From assembly GCA_947474755.1 (NCBI GenBank), contig CANJJE010000003.1, forward strand, positions 124,001-188,000: a stretch of 64,000 nt of DNA. The letters are read 5' to 3'. Origin of the DNA: Burkholderiales bacterium (GTDB lineage: Bacteria > Pseudomonadota > Gammaproteobacteria > Burkholderiales > Burkholderiaceae_C). A program made the translations under genes and the position numbers. Position 1 is the stretch's first letter, and each line of letters begins with the position of its first letter. Below are positions 28,048-38,231 of this stretch, piece by piece. Below the pieces are notes generated by a model. It was given only the letters and a program-made list of their open reading frames with translations. It was not told where the DNA came from and searched no databases.

Positions 28048-29340
28048 ATGACTTTCACCAACGCACAGCTTTTCGAGCGCGCCCAGCGCGTCATTCCCGG
28101 CGGCGTCAATTCGCCGGTACGCGCCTTCCGCGCCGTCGGCGGCACGCCGCGCTTCATCGCGCGTGCGCAAGGCCCCTACATCTACGATGTCGAGGGCACG
28201 CGCTACATCGACTACATCGGCTCCTGGGGCCCGATGATCCTCGGCCACGGCCACCCGGCCGTGCTTGAAGCCGTGCAGAAGGCGGCGCTGGACGGTTTCT
28301 CGTTTGGCGCGCCGACCGAGCGCGAGATCGAGCTGGCCGAGGAGATCCTGAAACTGGTGCCCAGCATGGACCAGGTGCGGCTCGTCAGCTCGGGCACCGA
28401 GGCGGCAATGAGCGCATTGCGACTGGCGCGAGGCGCCACCGGCCGCAACAAGATCGTCAAGTTCGAGGGCTGCTACCACGGCCACGCCGATGCGCTGCTG
28501 GTCAAGGCGGGCTCGGGCCTCGCCACCTTCGGCAATCCGACCAGCGCTGGCGTGCCGGAAGACGTCGTCAAGCACACCGTCGTGCTCGAGTACAACAACG
28601 TCGAGCAGCTTGAAGAAGCGTTCAGCCTCCATGCGGCCGATATGGCCTGCGTGATGATCGAACCGATCTGCGGCAACATGAATTTCGTGCGCGCCAGCGT
28701 GCCTTTCATGAGTCGGCTGCGCGAGTTGTGCACCAGGCACGGTGTGCTGCTGGTGTTCGACGAGGTGATGACGGGCTTTCGCGTCGCGCTCGGTGGGGCC
28801 CAAAGCCTTTATGCCAAGCTGATTCCCGGCTTCGCGCCCGATGTCAGCGTGTTCGGCAAGGTGATCGGTGGCGGAATGCCCCTGGCAGCATTTGGCGGGC
28901 GGCGCGCCGTGATGGAGCAATTGGCACCGTTGGGTCCGGTCTACCAGGCCGGTACCTTGTCGGGCAACCCGGTGGCCACGGCCTGTGGTCTGGCCACGCT
29001 GCGCGAAATCCAGAAGCCAGGCTTCCATGAAGCGCTTGCCATCAGTACCCGGCAACTGGTCGACGGGCTGGCGGCTGCAGGGAAGGCGGCCGGCGTGCCC
29101 ATGGTCACCGACAGCGAAGGCGGCATGTTCGGCTTCTTCTTCGCATCAGAACTTCCGCAGAACTATCCGGCGGTGCTGGCCACGGACAAGGCGCGCTTCA
29201 ATCATTTCTTCCACGCGATGCTTGATCGCGGGGTCTATCTGGCGCCAGCGCTGTACGAGGCAGGATTCGTGAGCGCAGCGCACCGGCCCGAAGACATCGA
29301 CGCCACCATCGCCGCGGCGGCACAAGCCTTGCTGTCCTGA
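28048..29340 (+). CDS. hemL: Glutamate-1-semialdehyde 2,1-aminomutase
   Basis: A PLP enzyme that moves the amino group of glutamate-1-semialdehyde to form 5-aminolevulinate, the first committed tetrapyrrole precursor in the C5 pathway. The 430-residue protein opens with the family signature [11 protein letters not shown], has the [19 protein letters not shown]-phosphate block, and carries the Schiff-base Lys at about K271 ([10 protein letters not shown]). The ATG at 28048 is chosen; the ORF-track start lies inside thiD. It probably forms a transcript with thiD and mpl. Confidence 0.97.
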   Translation: MTFTNAQLFERAQRVIPGGVNSPVRAFRAVGGTPRFIARAQGPYIYDVEGTRYIDYIGSWGPMILGHGHPAVLEAVQKAALDGFSFGAPTEREIELAEEILKLVPSMDQVRLVSSGTEAAMSALRLARGATGRNKIVKFEGCYHGHADALLVKAGSGLATFGNPTSAGVPEDVVKHTVVLEYNNVEQLEEAFSLHAADMACVMIEPICGNMNFVRASVPFMSRLRELCTRHGVLLVFDEVMTGFRVALGGAQSLYAKLIPGFAPDVSVFGKVIGGGMPLAAFGGRRAVMEQLAPLGPVYQAGTLSGNPVATACGLATLREIQKPGFHEALAISTRQLVDGLAAAGKAAGVPMVTDSEGGMFGFFFASELPQNYPAVLATDKARFNHFFHAMLDRGVYLAPALYEAGFVSAAHRPEDIDATIAAAAQALLS

Positions 29341-29415
29341 CCTCGCCGACAACAGCCTTCTGACGGCGCACTGCGCCAGCGGCATCGGCATCGGCACTCT
29401 GAACCTCGCGACTCC

Positions 29416-30810
29416 ATGCACATCCACATCCTGGGCATCTGCGGCACCTTCATGGGTGGCCTTGCGGCCCTGGCGCGAGAGACCGGACATCGGGTGACCG
29501 GCTGCGACAGTGGGGTCTACCCACCCATGAGCGATCAATTGCGCGCGCTCGGCATCGAGTTGATCGAGGGCTATGGGGCCGACCAGCTGGCGCTGCGCCC
29601 CGATGTGTTCGTGGTCGGCAATGTGGTGACGCGGGGCAACCCGTTGATGGAAGCAGTGCTCGATGCTGGTGCGCCCTACACCAGCGGCCCGCAGTGGCTG
29701 GCCGAGCAGGTGCTGCAAGGCCGCCATGTGCTGGCGGTGGCCGGCACGCACGGCAAGACGACCACCACCGCGATGCTCGCCTGGATTCTGGAAGAAGCCG
29801 GACTCGCGCCTGGCTTCCTGGTCGGCGGCGTGCCGCTCAATTTTGGTGTGTCCGCCCGATTGGGAGCGACAAGCCCGAGCGCGCCGTTTGTCATCGAGGC
29901 CGACGAGTACGACACCGCCTTCTTCGACAAACGCAGCAAGTTCGTCCATTACCGGGCGCGTACCGCGGTGCTGAACAACCTGGAGTTCGACCACGCCGAC
30001 ATCTTCGAAAACCTGGCGGCCATCGAGCGGCAGTTCCACCACCTGGTGCGCACCGTGCCATCGCGAGGGCGCCTGGTGGTCAATGCACGCGACGAGGCCC
30101 TGCAGCGCGTGCTCGGCGTCGGCTGCTGGAGCGAGGTGGTGCGTTTCGGAGCACGCAAGGAAACGCCTGGAGAGTGGCGAGCCCGCGGTGAGCCGCACGC
30201 CTTTGATGTGTTGCGCGGCAGCATGCGGCTGGCGCGCGTCGAGTGGGCGCTGGCGGGCGAGCACAACCAGCTGAACGCGCTGGCGGCGCTGGCCGCGGCC
30301 GATCACCTCGGTGTCGGGGCGGAAGTGGCGGCCCGGGCTCTGGCAAGCTTCCAGAATGTGCGCCGTCGGCTGGAGTTGCGTGGCAGCGTGGCCGGTATCA
30401 GCGTCTACGACGATTTCGCTCACCACCCGACCGCCATGCGCACCACCATCAACGGTCTGCGTCGCCAGATCGATGCACGGTGGAACCCGGCGACACAAGC
30501 CAGGCCGCGCATCCTCGCAGTGTTCGAGCCACGATCGAACACGATGAAGCAGGGCACGATGAAGGCGCAGCTGCCCTGGGCTCTGGAAGAGGCCGACCTG
30601 TCCTTTTGCCACAGTGGCGGCCTCGACTGGGACGCTGCGCAGGCCTTGGCACCGCTGGGCAAGCTGGCGTCGGTCAGCGACAGCATCGACGCGCTGGTCG
30701 CGCGCGTGATCGCGGCAGCGCAGCCGGGCGACCATGTGCTGTGCATGAGCAATGGCGGCTTCGGTGGCGTGCACGAGCTTCTGCTCAAGGCGCTCGGATC
30801 CAGAGGCTGA
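29416..30810 (+). CDS. mpl: UDP-N-acetylmuramate:L-alanyl-gamma-D-glutamyl-meso-diaminopimelate ligase
   Basis: Mpl reattaches recycled tripeptide (L-Ala-gamma-D-Glu-mesoDAP) to UDP-MurNAc, bypassing MurC/D/E. The 464-residue Mur ligase has the N-terminal UDP-binding HILGICGTFMGG, the ATP loop [13 protein letters not shown], the EADEYDTAFFDKRSKF block that distinguishes Mpl from MurC, and the DDFAHHP motif. With nagZ at the left end of the window it gives two steps of muropeptide recycling. It follows hemL by 75 bases and is convergent with the small ORF downstream of lpxC. Confidence 0.95.
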   Translation: MHIHILGICGTFMGGLAALARETGHRVTGCDSGVYPPMSDQLRALGIELIEGYGADQLALRPDVFVVGNVVTRGNPLMEAVLDAGAPYTSGPQWLAEQVLQGRHVLAVAGTHGKTTTTAMLAWILEEAGLAPGFLVGGVPLNFGVSARLGATSPSAPFVIEADEYDTAFFDKRSKFVHYRARTAVLNNLEFDHADIFENLAAIERQFHHLVRTVPSRGRLVVNARDEALQRVLGVGCWSEVVRFGARKETPGEWRARGEPHAFDVLRGSMRLARVEWALAGEHNQLNALAALAAADHLGVGAEVAARALASFQNVRRRLELRGSVAGISVYDDFAHHPTAMRTTINGLRRQIDARWNPATQARPRILAVFEPRSNTMKQGTMKAQLPWALEEADLSFCHSGGLDWDAAQALAPLGKLASVSDSIDALVARVIAAAQPGDHVLCMSNGGFGGVHELLLKALGSRG

Positions 30811-30882
30811 TCTTCGCCGTGACCCTTCAGGGTGCCGGGGTCACCGATTCCCCGGGCCTGGAAAGACACCCCTGCCGATCGA

Positions 30883-31089
30883 TCACCAGTTGATCAGGAT
30901 CTCCACCACGGTACCCCACATCCAGACGTTGAACCAGAAAAGCACTGCTGCCAACGCATAAGTTCGGAACAGTCGGGCACGTTTGAGCCAGAGATCAGTA
31001 CCGGTACCGATGAAGAGGCCATACGACAGCAGGCTGACAGCACACGCCAACGCGGCGATCGAGCCCATCAGCCAGGCAAATACCAGCAT
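30883..31089 (-). CDS. Small two-helix membrane protein, unknown function
   Basis: A 68-residue ORF with two predicted transmembrane helices (MLVFAWLMGSIAALACAVSL and YALAAVLFWFNVWMWGTVVE), joined by a basic cytoplasmic-type loop (WLKRARLFR). It starts 54 bases after lpxC on the same strand, so it could be the last gene of the dcw transcript. No family is recognised. Support is the intact hydrophobic pattern and the absence of any competing ORF. A GTGACCC/GGGTCAC inverted repeat at 30819-30844 lies between its stop and the mpl stop and might act as a terminator, but it has no T tract. Confidence 0.6.
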   Translation of the reverse strand: MLVFAWLMGSIAALACAVSLLSYGLFIGTGTDLWLKRARLFRTYALAAVLFWFNVWMWGTVVEILINW

Positions 31090-31143
31090 GTCGTCAGACC
31101 TTCATCTCGCGTCAGCGTGGCGCAGTGCTGACAAACAGCTAGC

Positions 31144-32082
31144 TCACCATGCAGGCGCCAATTCAGCCAGGCCGGCGGGCGCTTTCGATTCATCGGCGAA
31201 GGTGACGATCTCGAACGCGTCCGGATCATCGAGCACCGCACGCACCAGCTTGCTGTTGAGCGCATGGCCCGACTTGAACGCGCTGTAAGCCCCTATCAGC
31301 GGGTGCCCGAAGACGTACAGATCACCGATCGCGTCGAGGATCTTGTGCTTGACGAACTCATCGCCATAGCGCAGACCGCCGCTGTTGAGCACCTTGTAAT
31401 CATCGACGACGACCACGTTGTCGAGGCTGCCCCCCAAGCCCAGGCCACGAGAACGCATCAGTTCCACGTCCTTGGTGAAGCCGAAGGTGCGAGCTCGCGC
31501 GATCTCGCGCTTGTACTGGCCCGAGCCCATGTCGAACACCACGTGCTGGCCAGTCTGGTTGACGGCCGGGTGATCGAAGGAGATCTCGAAAGTCAGCCGG
31601 TAGCCGTCGAAGGGTTCCAGCCGCGCCCACTTCAGGCTGACGCCCTCTCCTTCACGCACTTCCACCGCCTTTCGCAGGCGCAGAAAGCGCTTCGGTGCGT
31701 CCTGCAACTCGATACCAGCGCTTTGCAGCAGAAACACGAACGATGCCGCAGAGCCATCGAGGATGGGCACCTCTTCGGCCGTGATGTCGACGATCAGGTT
31801 GTCGATGCCCAGACCCGCGCACGCAGAGAGCAAGTGCTCGACGGTGTTGACCTTGGGCGCGCCAGGGTCGCCGCCGGGTGAGAGCGCGGTGGCCATGCGG
31901 GTGTCACACACCGACTGGGGGCGAACCGGAATGTCCACCGGTTGAGGCAGATCGACGCGCCTGAACACGACCCCCGTGTCGGGCGGGGCAGGTCGCAAGG
32001 TCATTTCGACCCGCTGCCCGCCGTGCACACCGACGCCGACCGCGCGGGTCAGGGATTGCAGGGTGCGTTGGGCCAGCATCAT
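31144..32082 (-). CDS. lpxC: UDP-3-O-acyl-N-acetylglucosamine deacetylase LpxC
   Basis: A zinc deacetylase that catalyses the committed step of lipid A synthesis. The 312-residue protein shows the ligands and catalytic residues of the family: TVEHLLSA (first His), [13 protein letters not shown] (second His and Asp ligands) and SGHALNS (catalytic His). The two adjacent ATGs (32082, 32079) cannot be separated; the second has a nearby GGA. It follows ftsZ, as in most proteobacterial dcw clusters, after a 120-base spacer with a strong GC-rich hairpin. Confidence 0.97.
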   Translation of the reverse strand: MMLAQRTLQSLTRAVGVGVHGGQRVEMTLRPAPPDTGVVFRRVDLPQPVDIPVRPQSVCDTRMATALSPGGDPGAPKVNTVEHLLSACAGLGIDNLIVDITAEEVPILDGSAASFVFLLQSAGIELQDAPKRFLRLRKAVEVREGEGVSLKWARLEPFDGYRLTFEISFDHPAVNQTGQHVVFDMGSGQYKREIARARTFGFTKDVELMRSRGLGLGGSLDNVVVVDDYKVLNSGGLRYGDEFVKHKILDAIGDLYVFGHPLIGAYSAFKSGHALNSKLVRAVLDDPDAFEIVTFADESKAPAGLAELAPAW

Positions 32083-32132
32083 TCCATTCTAGAGAGGGCA
32101 ACCCCAACGCCGCGGTGTCATCAAGCCACGCC

Positions 32133-32152
32133 AAAGCCCGGGCGACCCGGGC
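32133..32152 (-). terminator. GC-rich hairpin between ftsZ and lpxC, possible attenuator
   Basis: GCCCGGG-CGA-CCCGGGC forms a perfect 7-bp stem followed, in the direction of transcription, by TTTGG. The T run is too short for a convincing full terminator, so partial termination between ftsZ and lpxC is the most that can be suggested. Confidence 0.4.
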
Positions 32153-32202
32153 CGAAGGCGGCGCCCCTTGGGCAGGAGCGCCAGCGACTGGGGGGCCACT
32201 AG

Positions 32203-33414
32203 TCAGTCGGCCTGCTTGCGCAGGAACGCGGGAATCTCGATCTCGTCCATGCCATTGCTGGCCAGCGCATCTACCTTGGCGGCTGCAGTCCGGGTGCGCC
32301 AGACGCTGGGGGTGTTCATCCCGCCGTAGTCGGGGCCGGCTGTGGTGCCCATCGCGCCCATCGGGTGGCCGACCGCGTTGCTCAGAAGCGGCAGATCGTC
32401 CGTGCCGGTGCGGCGCAGCGGCGCGCTGTGCACCACGCTGATCGGAGCCTGCTGGCGGCGTGCCGGGCTCAGGCCGGTCGCGATCACCGTCACCCGCAAC
32501 TGGTCGCCCAGGCTTTCGTCGTAGACGGTGCCGAAGATCACGTGCGCATCGTCGGCCGCATAGCGGCGGATGGTATTCATCGCGTTCTTGCTTTCCGAGA
32601 GCTTCAAGGTGCTGCGGTTGGCAGCGATCAGCACCAGCACGCCCTTGGCACCCGACAGGTCGATGCCCTCGAGCAGCGGGCAGGCCACGGCCGCATCGGC
32701 CGCCTTGGTCGCGCGGTCGGGGCCGCCGGCCTGGGCCGTACCCATCATCGCCTTGCCCGGCTCGCTCATCACCGTCTTCACATCCTCGAAGTCGACGTTG
32801 ACCATGCCGTGCATGTGGATGATGTCGCTGATGCCGCCGACCGCGTTCTTCAGCACGTCGTTGGCCTCGGAGAAAGCCTGGTCCTGCGTGACGTCATCGC
32901 CCAGCACCTCGAGCAGCTTCTCGTTGAGCACGACGATCAGCGAGTCGACGTTTGCCTCCAGTTCCGACAGGCCGACATCGGCGGTCTTCATCCGGCGACC
33001 GCCCTCGAAGTCGAAGGGCTTGGTCACCACACCGACGGTCAGGATGCCCATTTCCTTCGCAATGCGTGCGATCACCGGCGCGGCGCCAGTGCCGGTGCCG
33101 CCACCCATGCCGGCGGTGATGAACAACATGTTCGAGCCGACGATGGCCGAACGGATGCGCTCTTCTGCCTCCAGGGCCGCGGCCTTGCCGACATCAGGCT
33201 TGGCGCCGGCGCCGAGACCGCTGCTGCCGAGCTGGATCAGCTGGTGCGCACCGGATCGGTTGAGCGCCTGCGCATCGGTGTTGGCGCAGACGAATTCCAC
33301 GCCTTGCACGCCCTGCGTGATCATGTGCTCGACGGCGTTGCCGCCGCCGCCGCCAACGCCGATCACCTTGATCTGCGTGCCGAGGTCAAATTCTTCGATC
33401 ATTTCGATGGCCAT
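32203..33414 (-). CDS. ftsZ: Cell division protein FtsZ
   Basis: A tubulin-like GTPase that forms the cytokinetic ring at midcell. The 403-residue protein has GVGGGGGNAV, the tubulin signature GGGTGTGAAPVIA, the T7 loop NVDFEDVKTVM, and a conserved C-terminal peptide EIPAFLRKQAD that binds FtsA/ZipA. The ORF track begins at a TTG (33426), but the ATG at 33414 has GGAG six bases upstream and gives the usual MAIEMIEEF opening. The 198-base gap to ftsA is unusually roomy for this cluster and may hold a ftsZ promoter; none is clear-cut. Confidence 0.98.
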   Translation of the reverse strand: MAIEMIEEFDLGTQIKVIGVGGGGGNAVEHMITQGVQGVEFVCANTDAQALNRSGAHQLIQLGSSGLGAGAKPDVGKAAALEAEERIRSAIVGSNMLFITAGMGGGTGTGAAPVIARIAKEMGILTVGVVTKPFDFEGGRRMKTADVGLSELEANVDSLIVVLNEKLLEVLGDDVTQDQAFSEANDVLKNAVGGISDIIHMHGMVNVDFEDVKTVMSEPGKAMMGTAQAGGPDRATKAADAAVACPLLEGIDLSGAKGVLVLIAANRSTLKLSESKNAMNTIRRYAADDAHVIFGTVYDESLGDQLRVTVIATGLSPARRQQAPISVVHSAPLRRTGTDDLPLLSNAVGHPMGAMGTTAGPDYGGMNTPSVWRTRTAAAKVDALASNGMDEIEIPAFLRKQAD

Positions 33415-33612
33415 GTTGTTCTCCAAAGTAAGCAGTTGCCGTTGAGGGGTTCGGTGTTTCAGGTCTAGCCAGGTCTTCGTTGTTCGCTGCGGTGATCCGG
33501 GCCGAAGCCGTCGTCCGCAGTCTTTGCATCCGGGGAACCGGGGGGCGCGCGCGAATGCATGCGGGGCCCCGCGCGGATGTTGTGGTCGAGACTCAGGTTC
33601 ATGGTCGCTGCC

Positions 33613-34842
33613 TCAGAAGTTGCCGAGGAACCAGTCGCGGGCACGGCCCAGGACCGTCTTCACCGAACCGGCCTGCTGCGCCGCGCGCTGGCCGCGGGAG
33701 CGGGCCAACCGGCCTTCTTCGAGCAGGCCCATCACGGTAGCCGAGCGGGTGTTGGCCATCATGTCCTGCAACGCGCCGTGGTACAGCGGAATGCCCTTGC
33801 GAACCGGCTTCAGGAAGATGTCCTCGCCGAGCTCGACCATGCCCGGCATCACCGCCGCCCCGCCGCAGATCACGATGCCCGAGGACAGAAGCTCCTCGTA
33901 GCCGGACTCGCGAATCACCTGATGGACCAGCGAATAGATCTCCTCGATGCGCGGCTCGATCACCCCGGCCAGCGCCTGCCGGCTCAACATGCGTGGCGGG
34001 CGGTCACCGAGGCCCGGCACCTCGAGCTGGTCGCTCGGGTCGGCCAGCAATTGCTTGGCCACCCCATATTCGATCTTGATCTCTTCCGCGTCCTTGGTTG
34101 GCGTGCGCAGCGCCATCGCGATGTCGCTGGTGATGAGGTCGCCAGCGATCGGTATCACGGCGGTGTGGCGAATCGCGCCGCCAGTGAAGATCGCGACATC
34201 GGTGGTGCCCGCGCCGATGTCGACCAGCGCCACGCCCAGGTCCTTCTCGTCCTCGGTCAGCACCGCATGGCTGCTGGCGCTGGGGTTGAGGACCAGCATG
34301 TCGACCTCGAGGCCGCAGCGGCGCACGCACTTGATGATGTTCTCGGCTGCACTCTGAGCGCCAGTGACGATGTGCACCTTGACTTCGAGCCGACCGCCAC
34401 TCATCCCGATCGGTTCTTTCACCTCGTGACCGTCGATGACGAATTCCTGAGGCTCGACCAGCAGCAGCCGCTGGTCGTTGGGGATGTTGATCGCCTTCGC
34501 GGTCTCGACCACCCGCGCCACATCCACAGGCGTCACTTCCTTGTCGCGCACGATCACCATGCCGGTGCTGTTCTGGCCGCGGATGTGACTGCCGGTGATG
34601 CCGGTGTAGACGCGGGTGATCTTGCAGTCGGCCATCATCTCGGCCTCCTTCAGCGCCTGCTGGATGCTCTGCACCGTGGCGTCGATGTTCACGACCACGC
34701 CGCGCTTGAGCCCATGCGCCGGTGCGCTGCCGAGTCCGGCCACGCGCAACTCGCCATCGGGCAGCATCTCGGCCACGACCACCATCACCTTGGCAGTGCC
34801 GATGTCGAGCCCGACCACCAGATCTTTCAGTTCCTTGGCCAT
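33613..34842 (-). CDS. ftsA: Cell division protein FtsA
   Basis: An actin-like ATPase that tethers FtsZ to the membrane and recruits later division proteins. The 409-residue protein opens with VVGLDIGTAKV (phosphate-1 loop), has the SHUKU-type 1C insertion (around ITGSHIRGQNSTG), VDIGAGTTDVAIF (phosphate-2) and GIVICGGAAVMPG (adenosine motif). The far C-terminus (RDWFLGNF) fits the amphipathic membrane-targeting helix. GAGAGGAACGG precedes the ATG. It lies 13 bases from ftsQ. Confidence 0.97.
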   Translation of the reverse strand: MAKELKDLVVGLDIGTAKVMVVVAEMLPDGELRVAGLGSAPAHGLKRGVVVNIDATVQSIQQALKEAEMMADCKITRVYTGITGSHIRGQNSTGMVIVRDKEVTPVDVARVVETAKAINIPNDQRLLLVEPQEFVIDGHEVKEPIGMSGGRLEVKVHIVTGAQSAAENIIKCVRRCGLEVDMLVLNPSASSHAVLTEDEKDLGVALVDIGAGTTDVAIFTGGAIRHTAVIPIAGDLITSDIAMALRTPTKDAEEIKIEYGVAKQLLADPSDQLEVPGLGDRPPRMLSRQALAGVIEPRIEEIYSLVHQVIRESGYEELLSSGIVICGGAAVMPGMVELGEDIFLKPVRKGIPLYHGALQDMMANTRSATVMGLLEEGRLARSRGQRAAQQAGSVKTVLGRARDWFLGNF

Positions 34843-34855
34843 CCGTTCCTCTCGC

Positions 34856-35692
34856 TCAATTCCTGTTCACAGCGCCCGGGGCGACCACCGTCGTGATGCC
34901 CTGCAGGCGCAGCGCATAGCCATCGCGATGCCTCAGGTCGGCATAGAGCACCGGGGCCTGAAACAGCTGGGTCATCTGTGTCACCGTAGCGACGAAGCGA
35001 TCGGCGCGCGCCAGCACCTCGTCATCGCTGCCCCGGCCGAGCTCGACCTTCGCGCCGGTGTCGAGCTCGACCGCCCAGGAAGCCCGCCTCGACAGCCTCA
35101 GCGTGTCGATGTGGCTGCCCTGCCGGGCGAACACGGTCTGCAGGCGCCTCAGCATCGACAGCATCGCGGCCGAACTGTCCTCAGGTCCCTGGAGCGTGGG
35201 CAGGCTGTCGCCTTCGACGTCACCGACATTGGCCTCGAACACCTCCCCTTGGGCGTTGACCAGCCGCTCGGTCGTGCCGTTGCCATCCGCCTCGCGCCAG
35301 AGCGCAACGGGTCGGTGCTCTTCGATCCGCACCGCCAGGCGGTTGGGCCACACCCGCTGCACCACCGCATGGCGTACCCACGGCACCGTCTCGAACGCGC
35401 GGCGCGCGGCCTGCAGGTCGATGGTGAAGAAGTTGCCACGCAGCTGAGGCACCGCGTTGACACGGATCGTTGCCACGCTGTTGCGCGTCAGATCGCCTTC
35501 GATGTGTATCGAGCGCAGCGCGAACACCGGCTGGCGGGTCAGCAGATGCAGCGACAGTCCGACGAACACCAGCGCCGCCAGCACATAAAGACCATTCGCC
35601 GTGAGCCGCATCCACCGCACATCGGCAGGCAGCGCGTCGCGCGCTGGGCGACTGGCGCTCCGCGGCGGGATGATGGTGGTGGTGGTGGCCAT
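34856..35692 (-). CDS. ftsQ: Cell division protein FtsQ
   Basis: A bitopic divisome protein linking FtsA/FtsZ to FtsB/FtsL. A ~45-residue cytoplasmic tail is followed by one transmembrane helix (GLYVLAALVFVGLSLHLL), a POTRA domain (FALRSIHIEGDLTRNS) and the FtsQ beta domain (VPWVRHAVVQRVWPNRL). The ATG at 35692 is preferred to the longer ORF-track start because it lies 13 bases after the ddlB stop. The first codons contain an (ACC)n run, so the N-terminus is a poly-Thr stretch that could be slippage-prone. Confidence 0.95.
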   Translation of the reverse strand: MATTTTIIPPRSASRPARDALPADVRWMRLTANGLYVLAALVFVGLSLHLLTRQPVFALRSIHIEGDLTRNSVATIRVNAVPQLRGNFFTIDLQAARRAFETVPWVRHAVVQRVWPNRLAVRIEEHRPVALWREADGNGTTERLVNAQGEVFEANVGDVEGDSLPTLQGPEDSSAAMLSMLRRLQTVFARQGSHIDTLRLSRRASWAVELDTGAKVELGRGSDDEVLARADRFVATVTQMTQLFQAPVLYADLRHRDGYALRLQGITTVVAPGAVNRN

Positions 35693-35705
35693 GGCGAGTC
35701 GGGCG

Positions 35706-36698
35706 TCAGGCAGCCGAAGGGGATGGGGTTCCTGCCACCGCGGGCTGCGCATCGAGGCGGGCCTGGCTGGCGATCAGCAGACACAGCTGCGCGTAGTCGA
35801 TGCCCATCGCGCGCGCTGACATCGGCACCAGCGAATGCGTCGTCATGCCGGGAGAGGTGTTCATCTCCAGCAGGAAGGGTTTGCGATCACGCGCGCGGAT
35901 CATCAGGTCGGCGCGACCCCAGCCGCGGCAGCCCAGGGTTCGGTAGGCGGCCAGCACGATGCGCTGTATGTCCTGCTCCTGCGACTCGGGCAAGCCGCTC
36001 GGCACCTGGTACTTCACTTCGTCGGTGAAGTACTTGTTCTGATAGTCGTACGCGCCCTCGGGCGCGACGATCTTCACCACCGGCAGCGCGCGCGCGCCAG
36101 GGCCCTCACCCAGCACCGGGCAGGTGACTTCCTCACCCTCGATGAACTCCTCGCACAGCACGTCCTGGTCGTACCGTGCGGCAAGCTCCACCGCGGCTCG
36201 CATCTGGTCGGCGGTCTGCACCTTGGTGATACCGATCGACGAGCCCTCGCGGGGCGGTTTGACGATCAGCGGAAGACCCAGCTGATCGGGCACGGCCTGC
36301 ACCTGTTCAACCGTGTGCTCGCCTGGCGGGAGCCAGACATGGCGAGGCGTTGGCAGGCCTTCTGCCAGCCAGATGCGCTTCGTCATCACCTTGTCCATCG
36401 CCACCGCCGAGGCCAGGACGCCGGATCCGGTGTACGGGACCCCCAGCAGTTCGAGGGCACCCTGCACCGTGCCGTCCTCGCCGTGGCGGCCGTGAAGCGA
36501 GATGAAGCAGCGCTCGATGCCAAGTCGCTTCAACTCGGACAGGTCGCGCTCGGCCGGATCGAAGGCCTGCGCATCGACGCCCAGTGACTGCAGAGCAGCC
36601 AGCACGCCTCTTCCGGACATCAGAGAGATGTCGCGCTCGGCAGAGCTGCCGCCCAGCAGCACGGCGACTTTACCCAGGGCCTTCGCTGCGCCACTCAT
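35706..36698 (-). CDS. ddlB: D-alanine--D-alanine ligase
   Basis: An ATP-grasp enzyme that forms the D-Ala-D-Ala dipeptide for the peptidoglycan stem. The 330-residue protein has [44 protein letters not shown] (ATP-grasp loop) and the C-terminal [18 protein letters not shown] with the Mg2+ ligands. The start overlaps the murC stop in an ATGA junction. A long Ala/Pro-rich tail follows the last helix. Confidence 0.97.
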   Translation of the reverse strand: MSGAAKALGKVAVLLGGSSAERDISLMSGRGVLAALQSLGVDAQAFDPAERDLSELKRLGIERCFISLHGRHGEDGTVQGALELLGVPYTGSGVLASAVAMDKVMTKRIWLAEGLPTPRHVWLPPGEHTVEQVQAVPDQLGLPLIVKPPREGSSIGITKVQTADQMRAAVELAARYDQDVLCEEFIEGEEVTCPVLGEGPGARALPVVKIVAPEGAYDYQNKYFTDEVKYQVPSGLPESQEQDIQRIVLAAYRTLGCRGWGRADLMIRARDRKPFLLEMNTSPGMTTHSLVPMSARAMGIDYAQLCLLIASQARLDAQPAVAGTPSPSAA

Positions 36699-38146
36699 CG
36701 TTCAGCCTCCGCCATCGCGCTGCCAACAGCATCGGCCCTGCGCTTCAACTCCAGCACCTGTCCAGGTACCTGGCCGATCGAACCGGCGCCCATGGAGACC
36801 AGCACATCGCCGGCACGGGCGTGGTCGATGATGGTCTGCGCAAGCATCGCGATGTCGTCGACGAAGACCGGATCGACCTTGCCCGCGACTCGCAGCGCGC
36901 GCGCCAGTGCACGGCCGTCGGCAGCGACGATGGGCGCCTCGCCCGCGGCATAGACCTCGGTGAGCAGCACGGCGTCGGCGCTGCCGATCACCCTGACGAA
37001 ATCCTCGAAGCAATCGCGGGTGCGGGTGTAGCGGTGCGGCTGAAACGCCAGCACCAGTCGGCGGCCCGGGAACGCACCGCGTGCCGCGGCCAGCGTGGCG
37101 GCCATCTCGACCGGGTGGTGACCGTAGTCGTCAATCAGCGTGAAGCTGCCAGTCGTGCCATCCGCAGCGGTCACCGGCACCTCGCCGTAGCGCTGGAAGC
37201 GACGATCGACGCCGCGGAACTCGGCCAATCCTCGCACCATCGCCGCGTCGGGCAGTTCCAGCTCGGTGGCCACGGCAATCGCGGCCAGCGCATTCAGCAC
37301 GTTGTGGTCGCCAGGCAGGTTCAGCGTGACCTCGAGATCGGGCATCGCCGTACCGTTGCGCCGCTGCACCGTGAAGTGCATGCGCCCTGCCCGTGCCTGG
37401 ACATCCACCGCGCGCACCATGGCATCGATGCCGAAGCCGTAGGTGACCACCGGCCGCGAAAGCATCGGCATGATCGAGCGCACGCCAGGGTCGTCGCAGC
37501 AGACGATGGCCGCGCCGTAGAAAGGCATGCGGTGGACGAACTCCACGAACGCATGCTTGAGCCGACCCAGGTCATGCCCGTAGGTGTCCATGTGATCGGC
37601 ATCGATGTTGGTCACCACCGCCATCACCGGCAACAGGTTCAGGAAGGACGCATCGGACTCGTCGGCCTCGACGACGATGTGGTCGCCCGAACCCAGGCGC
37701 GAATTCGCGCCGGCTGCATTCAGGCGTCCGCCAATCACGAAGGTCGGATCGAGGCCGGCCTCGGCCAGCACGCTGGTCACCAGGCTGGTGGTGGTGGTCT
37801 TGCCGTGGGTGCCGGCGATTGCGATGCCCTTCCTCAGCCTCATCAATTCCGCCAGCATGACCGCACGCGGCACCACAGGCACCCGTCTCGCGCGGGCAGC
37901 CATCACTTCGGGGTTGTCGGCCTTCACTGCCGTCGAGGTGACCACCGCTTCCGCGCCTTCGATGTTCGACGCGTCATGTCCGACCGAGACCCGGATGCCG
38001 AGGCTGGCCAGCCGCCGCGAGGTGGCGCTGTCGCTGGTGTCCGACCCCGACACGCCATACCCGAGGTTGTGCAGGATCTCGGCGATGCCGCTCATGCCAG
38101 CGCCGCCGACCCCGACGAAGTGGATGTGCTTGACGGCGTGCTTCAT
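36695..38146 (-). CDS. murC: UDP-N-acetylmuramate--L-alanine ligase
   Basis: Adds L-Ala to UDP-MurNAc, the first Mur-ligase step. The 483-residue protein begins [20 protein letters not shown] (start at 38146), has the ATP loop [35 protein letters not shown] and [10 protein letters not shown]. The ORF-track start at 38200 lies in a GC-rich intergenic hairpin region and is rejected. It is separated from murG by 85 bases, one of the few real gaps in the cluster. Confidence 0.97.
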   Translation of the reverse strand: MKHAVKHIHFVGVGGAGMSGIAEILHNLGYGVSGSDTSDSATSRRLASLGIRVSVGHDASNIEGAEAVVTSTAVKADNPEVMAARARRVPVVPRAVMLAELMRLRKGIAIAGTHGKTTTTSLVTSVLAEAGLDPTFVIGGRLNAAGANSRLGSGDHIVVEADESDASFLNLLPVMAVVTNIDADHMDTYGHDLGRLKHAFVEFVHRMPFYGAAIVCCDDPGVRSIMPMLSRPVVTYGFGIDAMVRAVDVQARAGRMHFTVQRRNGTAMPDLEVTLNLPGDHNVLNALAAIAVATELELPDAAMVRGLAEFRGVDRRFQRYGEVPVTAADGTTGSFTLIDDYGHHPVEMAATLAAARGAFPGRRLVLAFQPHRYTRTRDCFEDFVRVIGSADAVLLTEVYAAGEAPIVAADGRALARALRVAGKVDPVFVDDIAMLAQTIIDHARAGDVLVSMGAGSIGQVPGQVLELKRRADAVGSAMAEAER

Positions 38147-38159
38147 GCCGTCCTCCCGC

Positions 38160-38220
38160 CCGGCCGCCCCAAGGGACAGCGGCGCTCCCCTGGGGGGCAA
38201 TGCGGTCGCGAAGCGACATG
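38160..38220. repeat. GC-rich dyad intergenic sequence between murG and murC
   Basis: CGCCCCAAGGG and CCCTGGGGGGC followed by GGTCGCGAAGCGAC resemble the spacer after ftsZ (32160-32197) and, less fully, the one between gltK and gltL (58797-58840). Blocks of this kind recur between genes in Burkholderiales as I recall; here the similarity was judged by eye. Confidence 0.45.
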
Positions 38221-38231
38221 CGTGCGGGCAG

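Noticed and set aside
29146-30774. 542-aa minus-strand ORF
   Set aside because: Antisense to mpl and the end of hemL, both of which carry full family motifs.
33559-34896. 445-aa plus-strand ORF
   Set aside because: Complement of ftsA, His/Asp/Arg-rich shadow.
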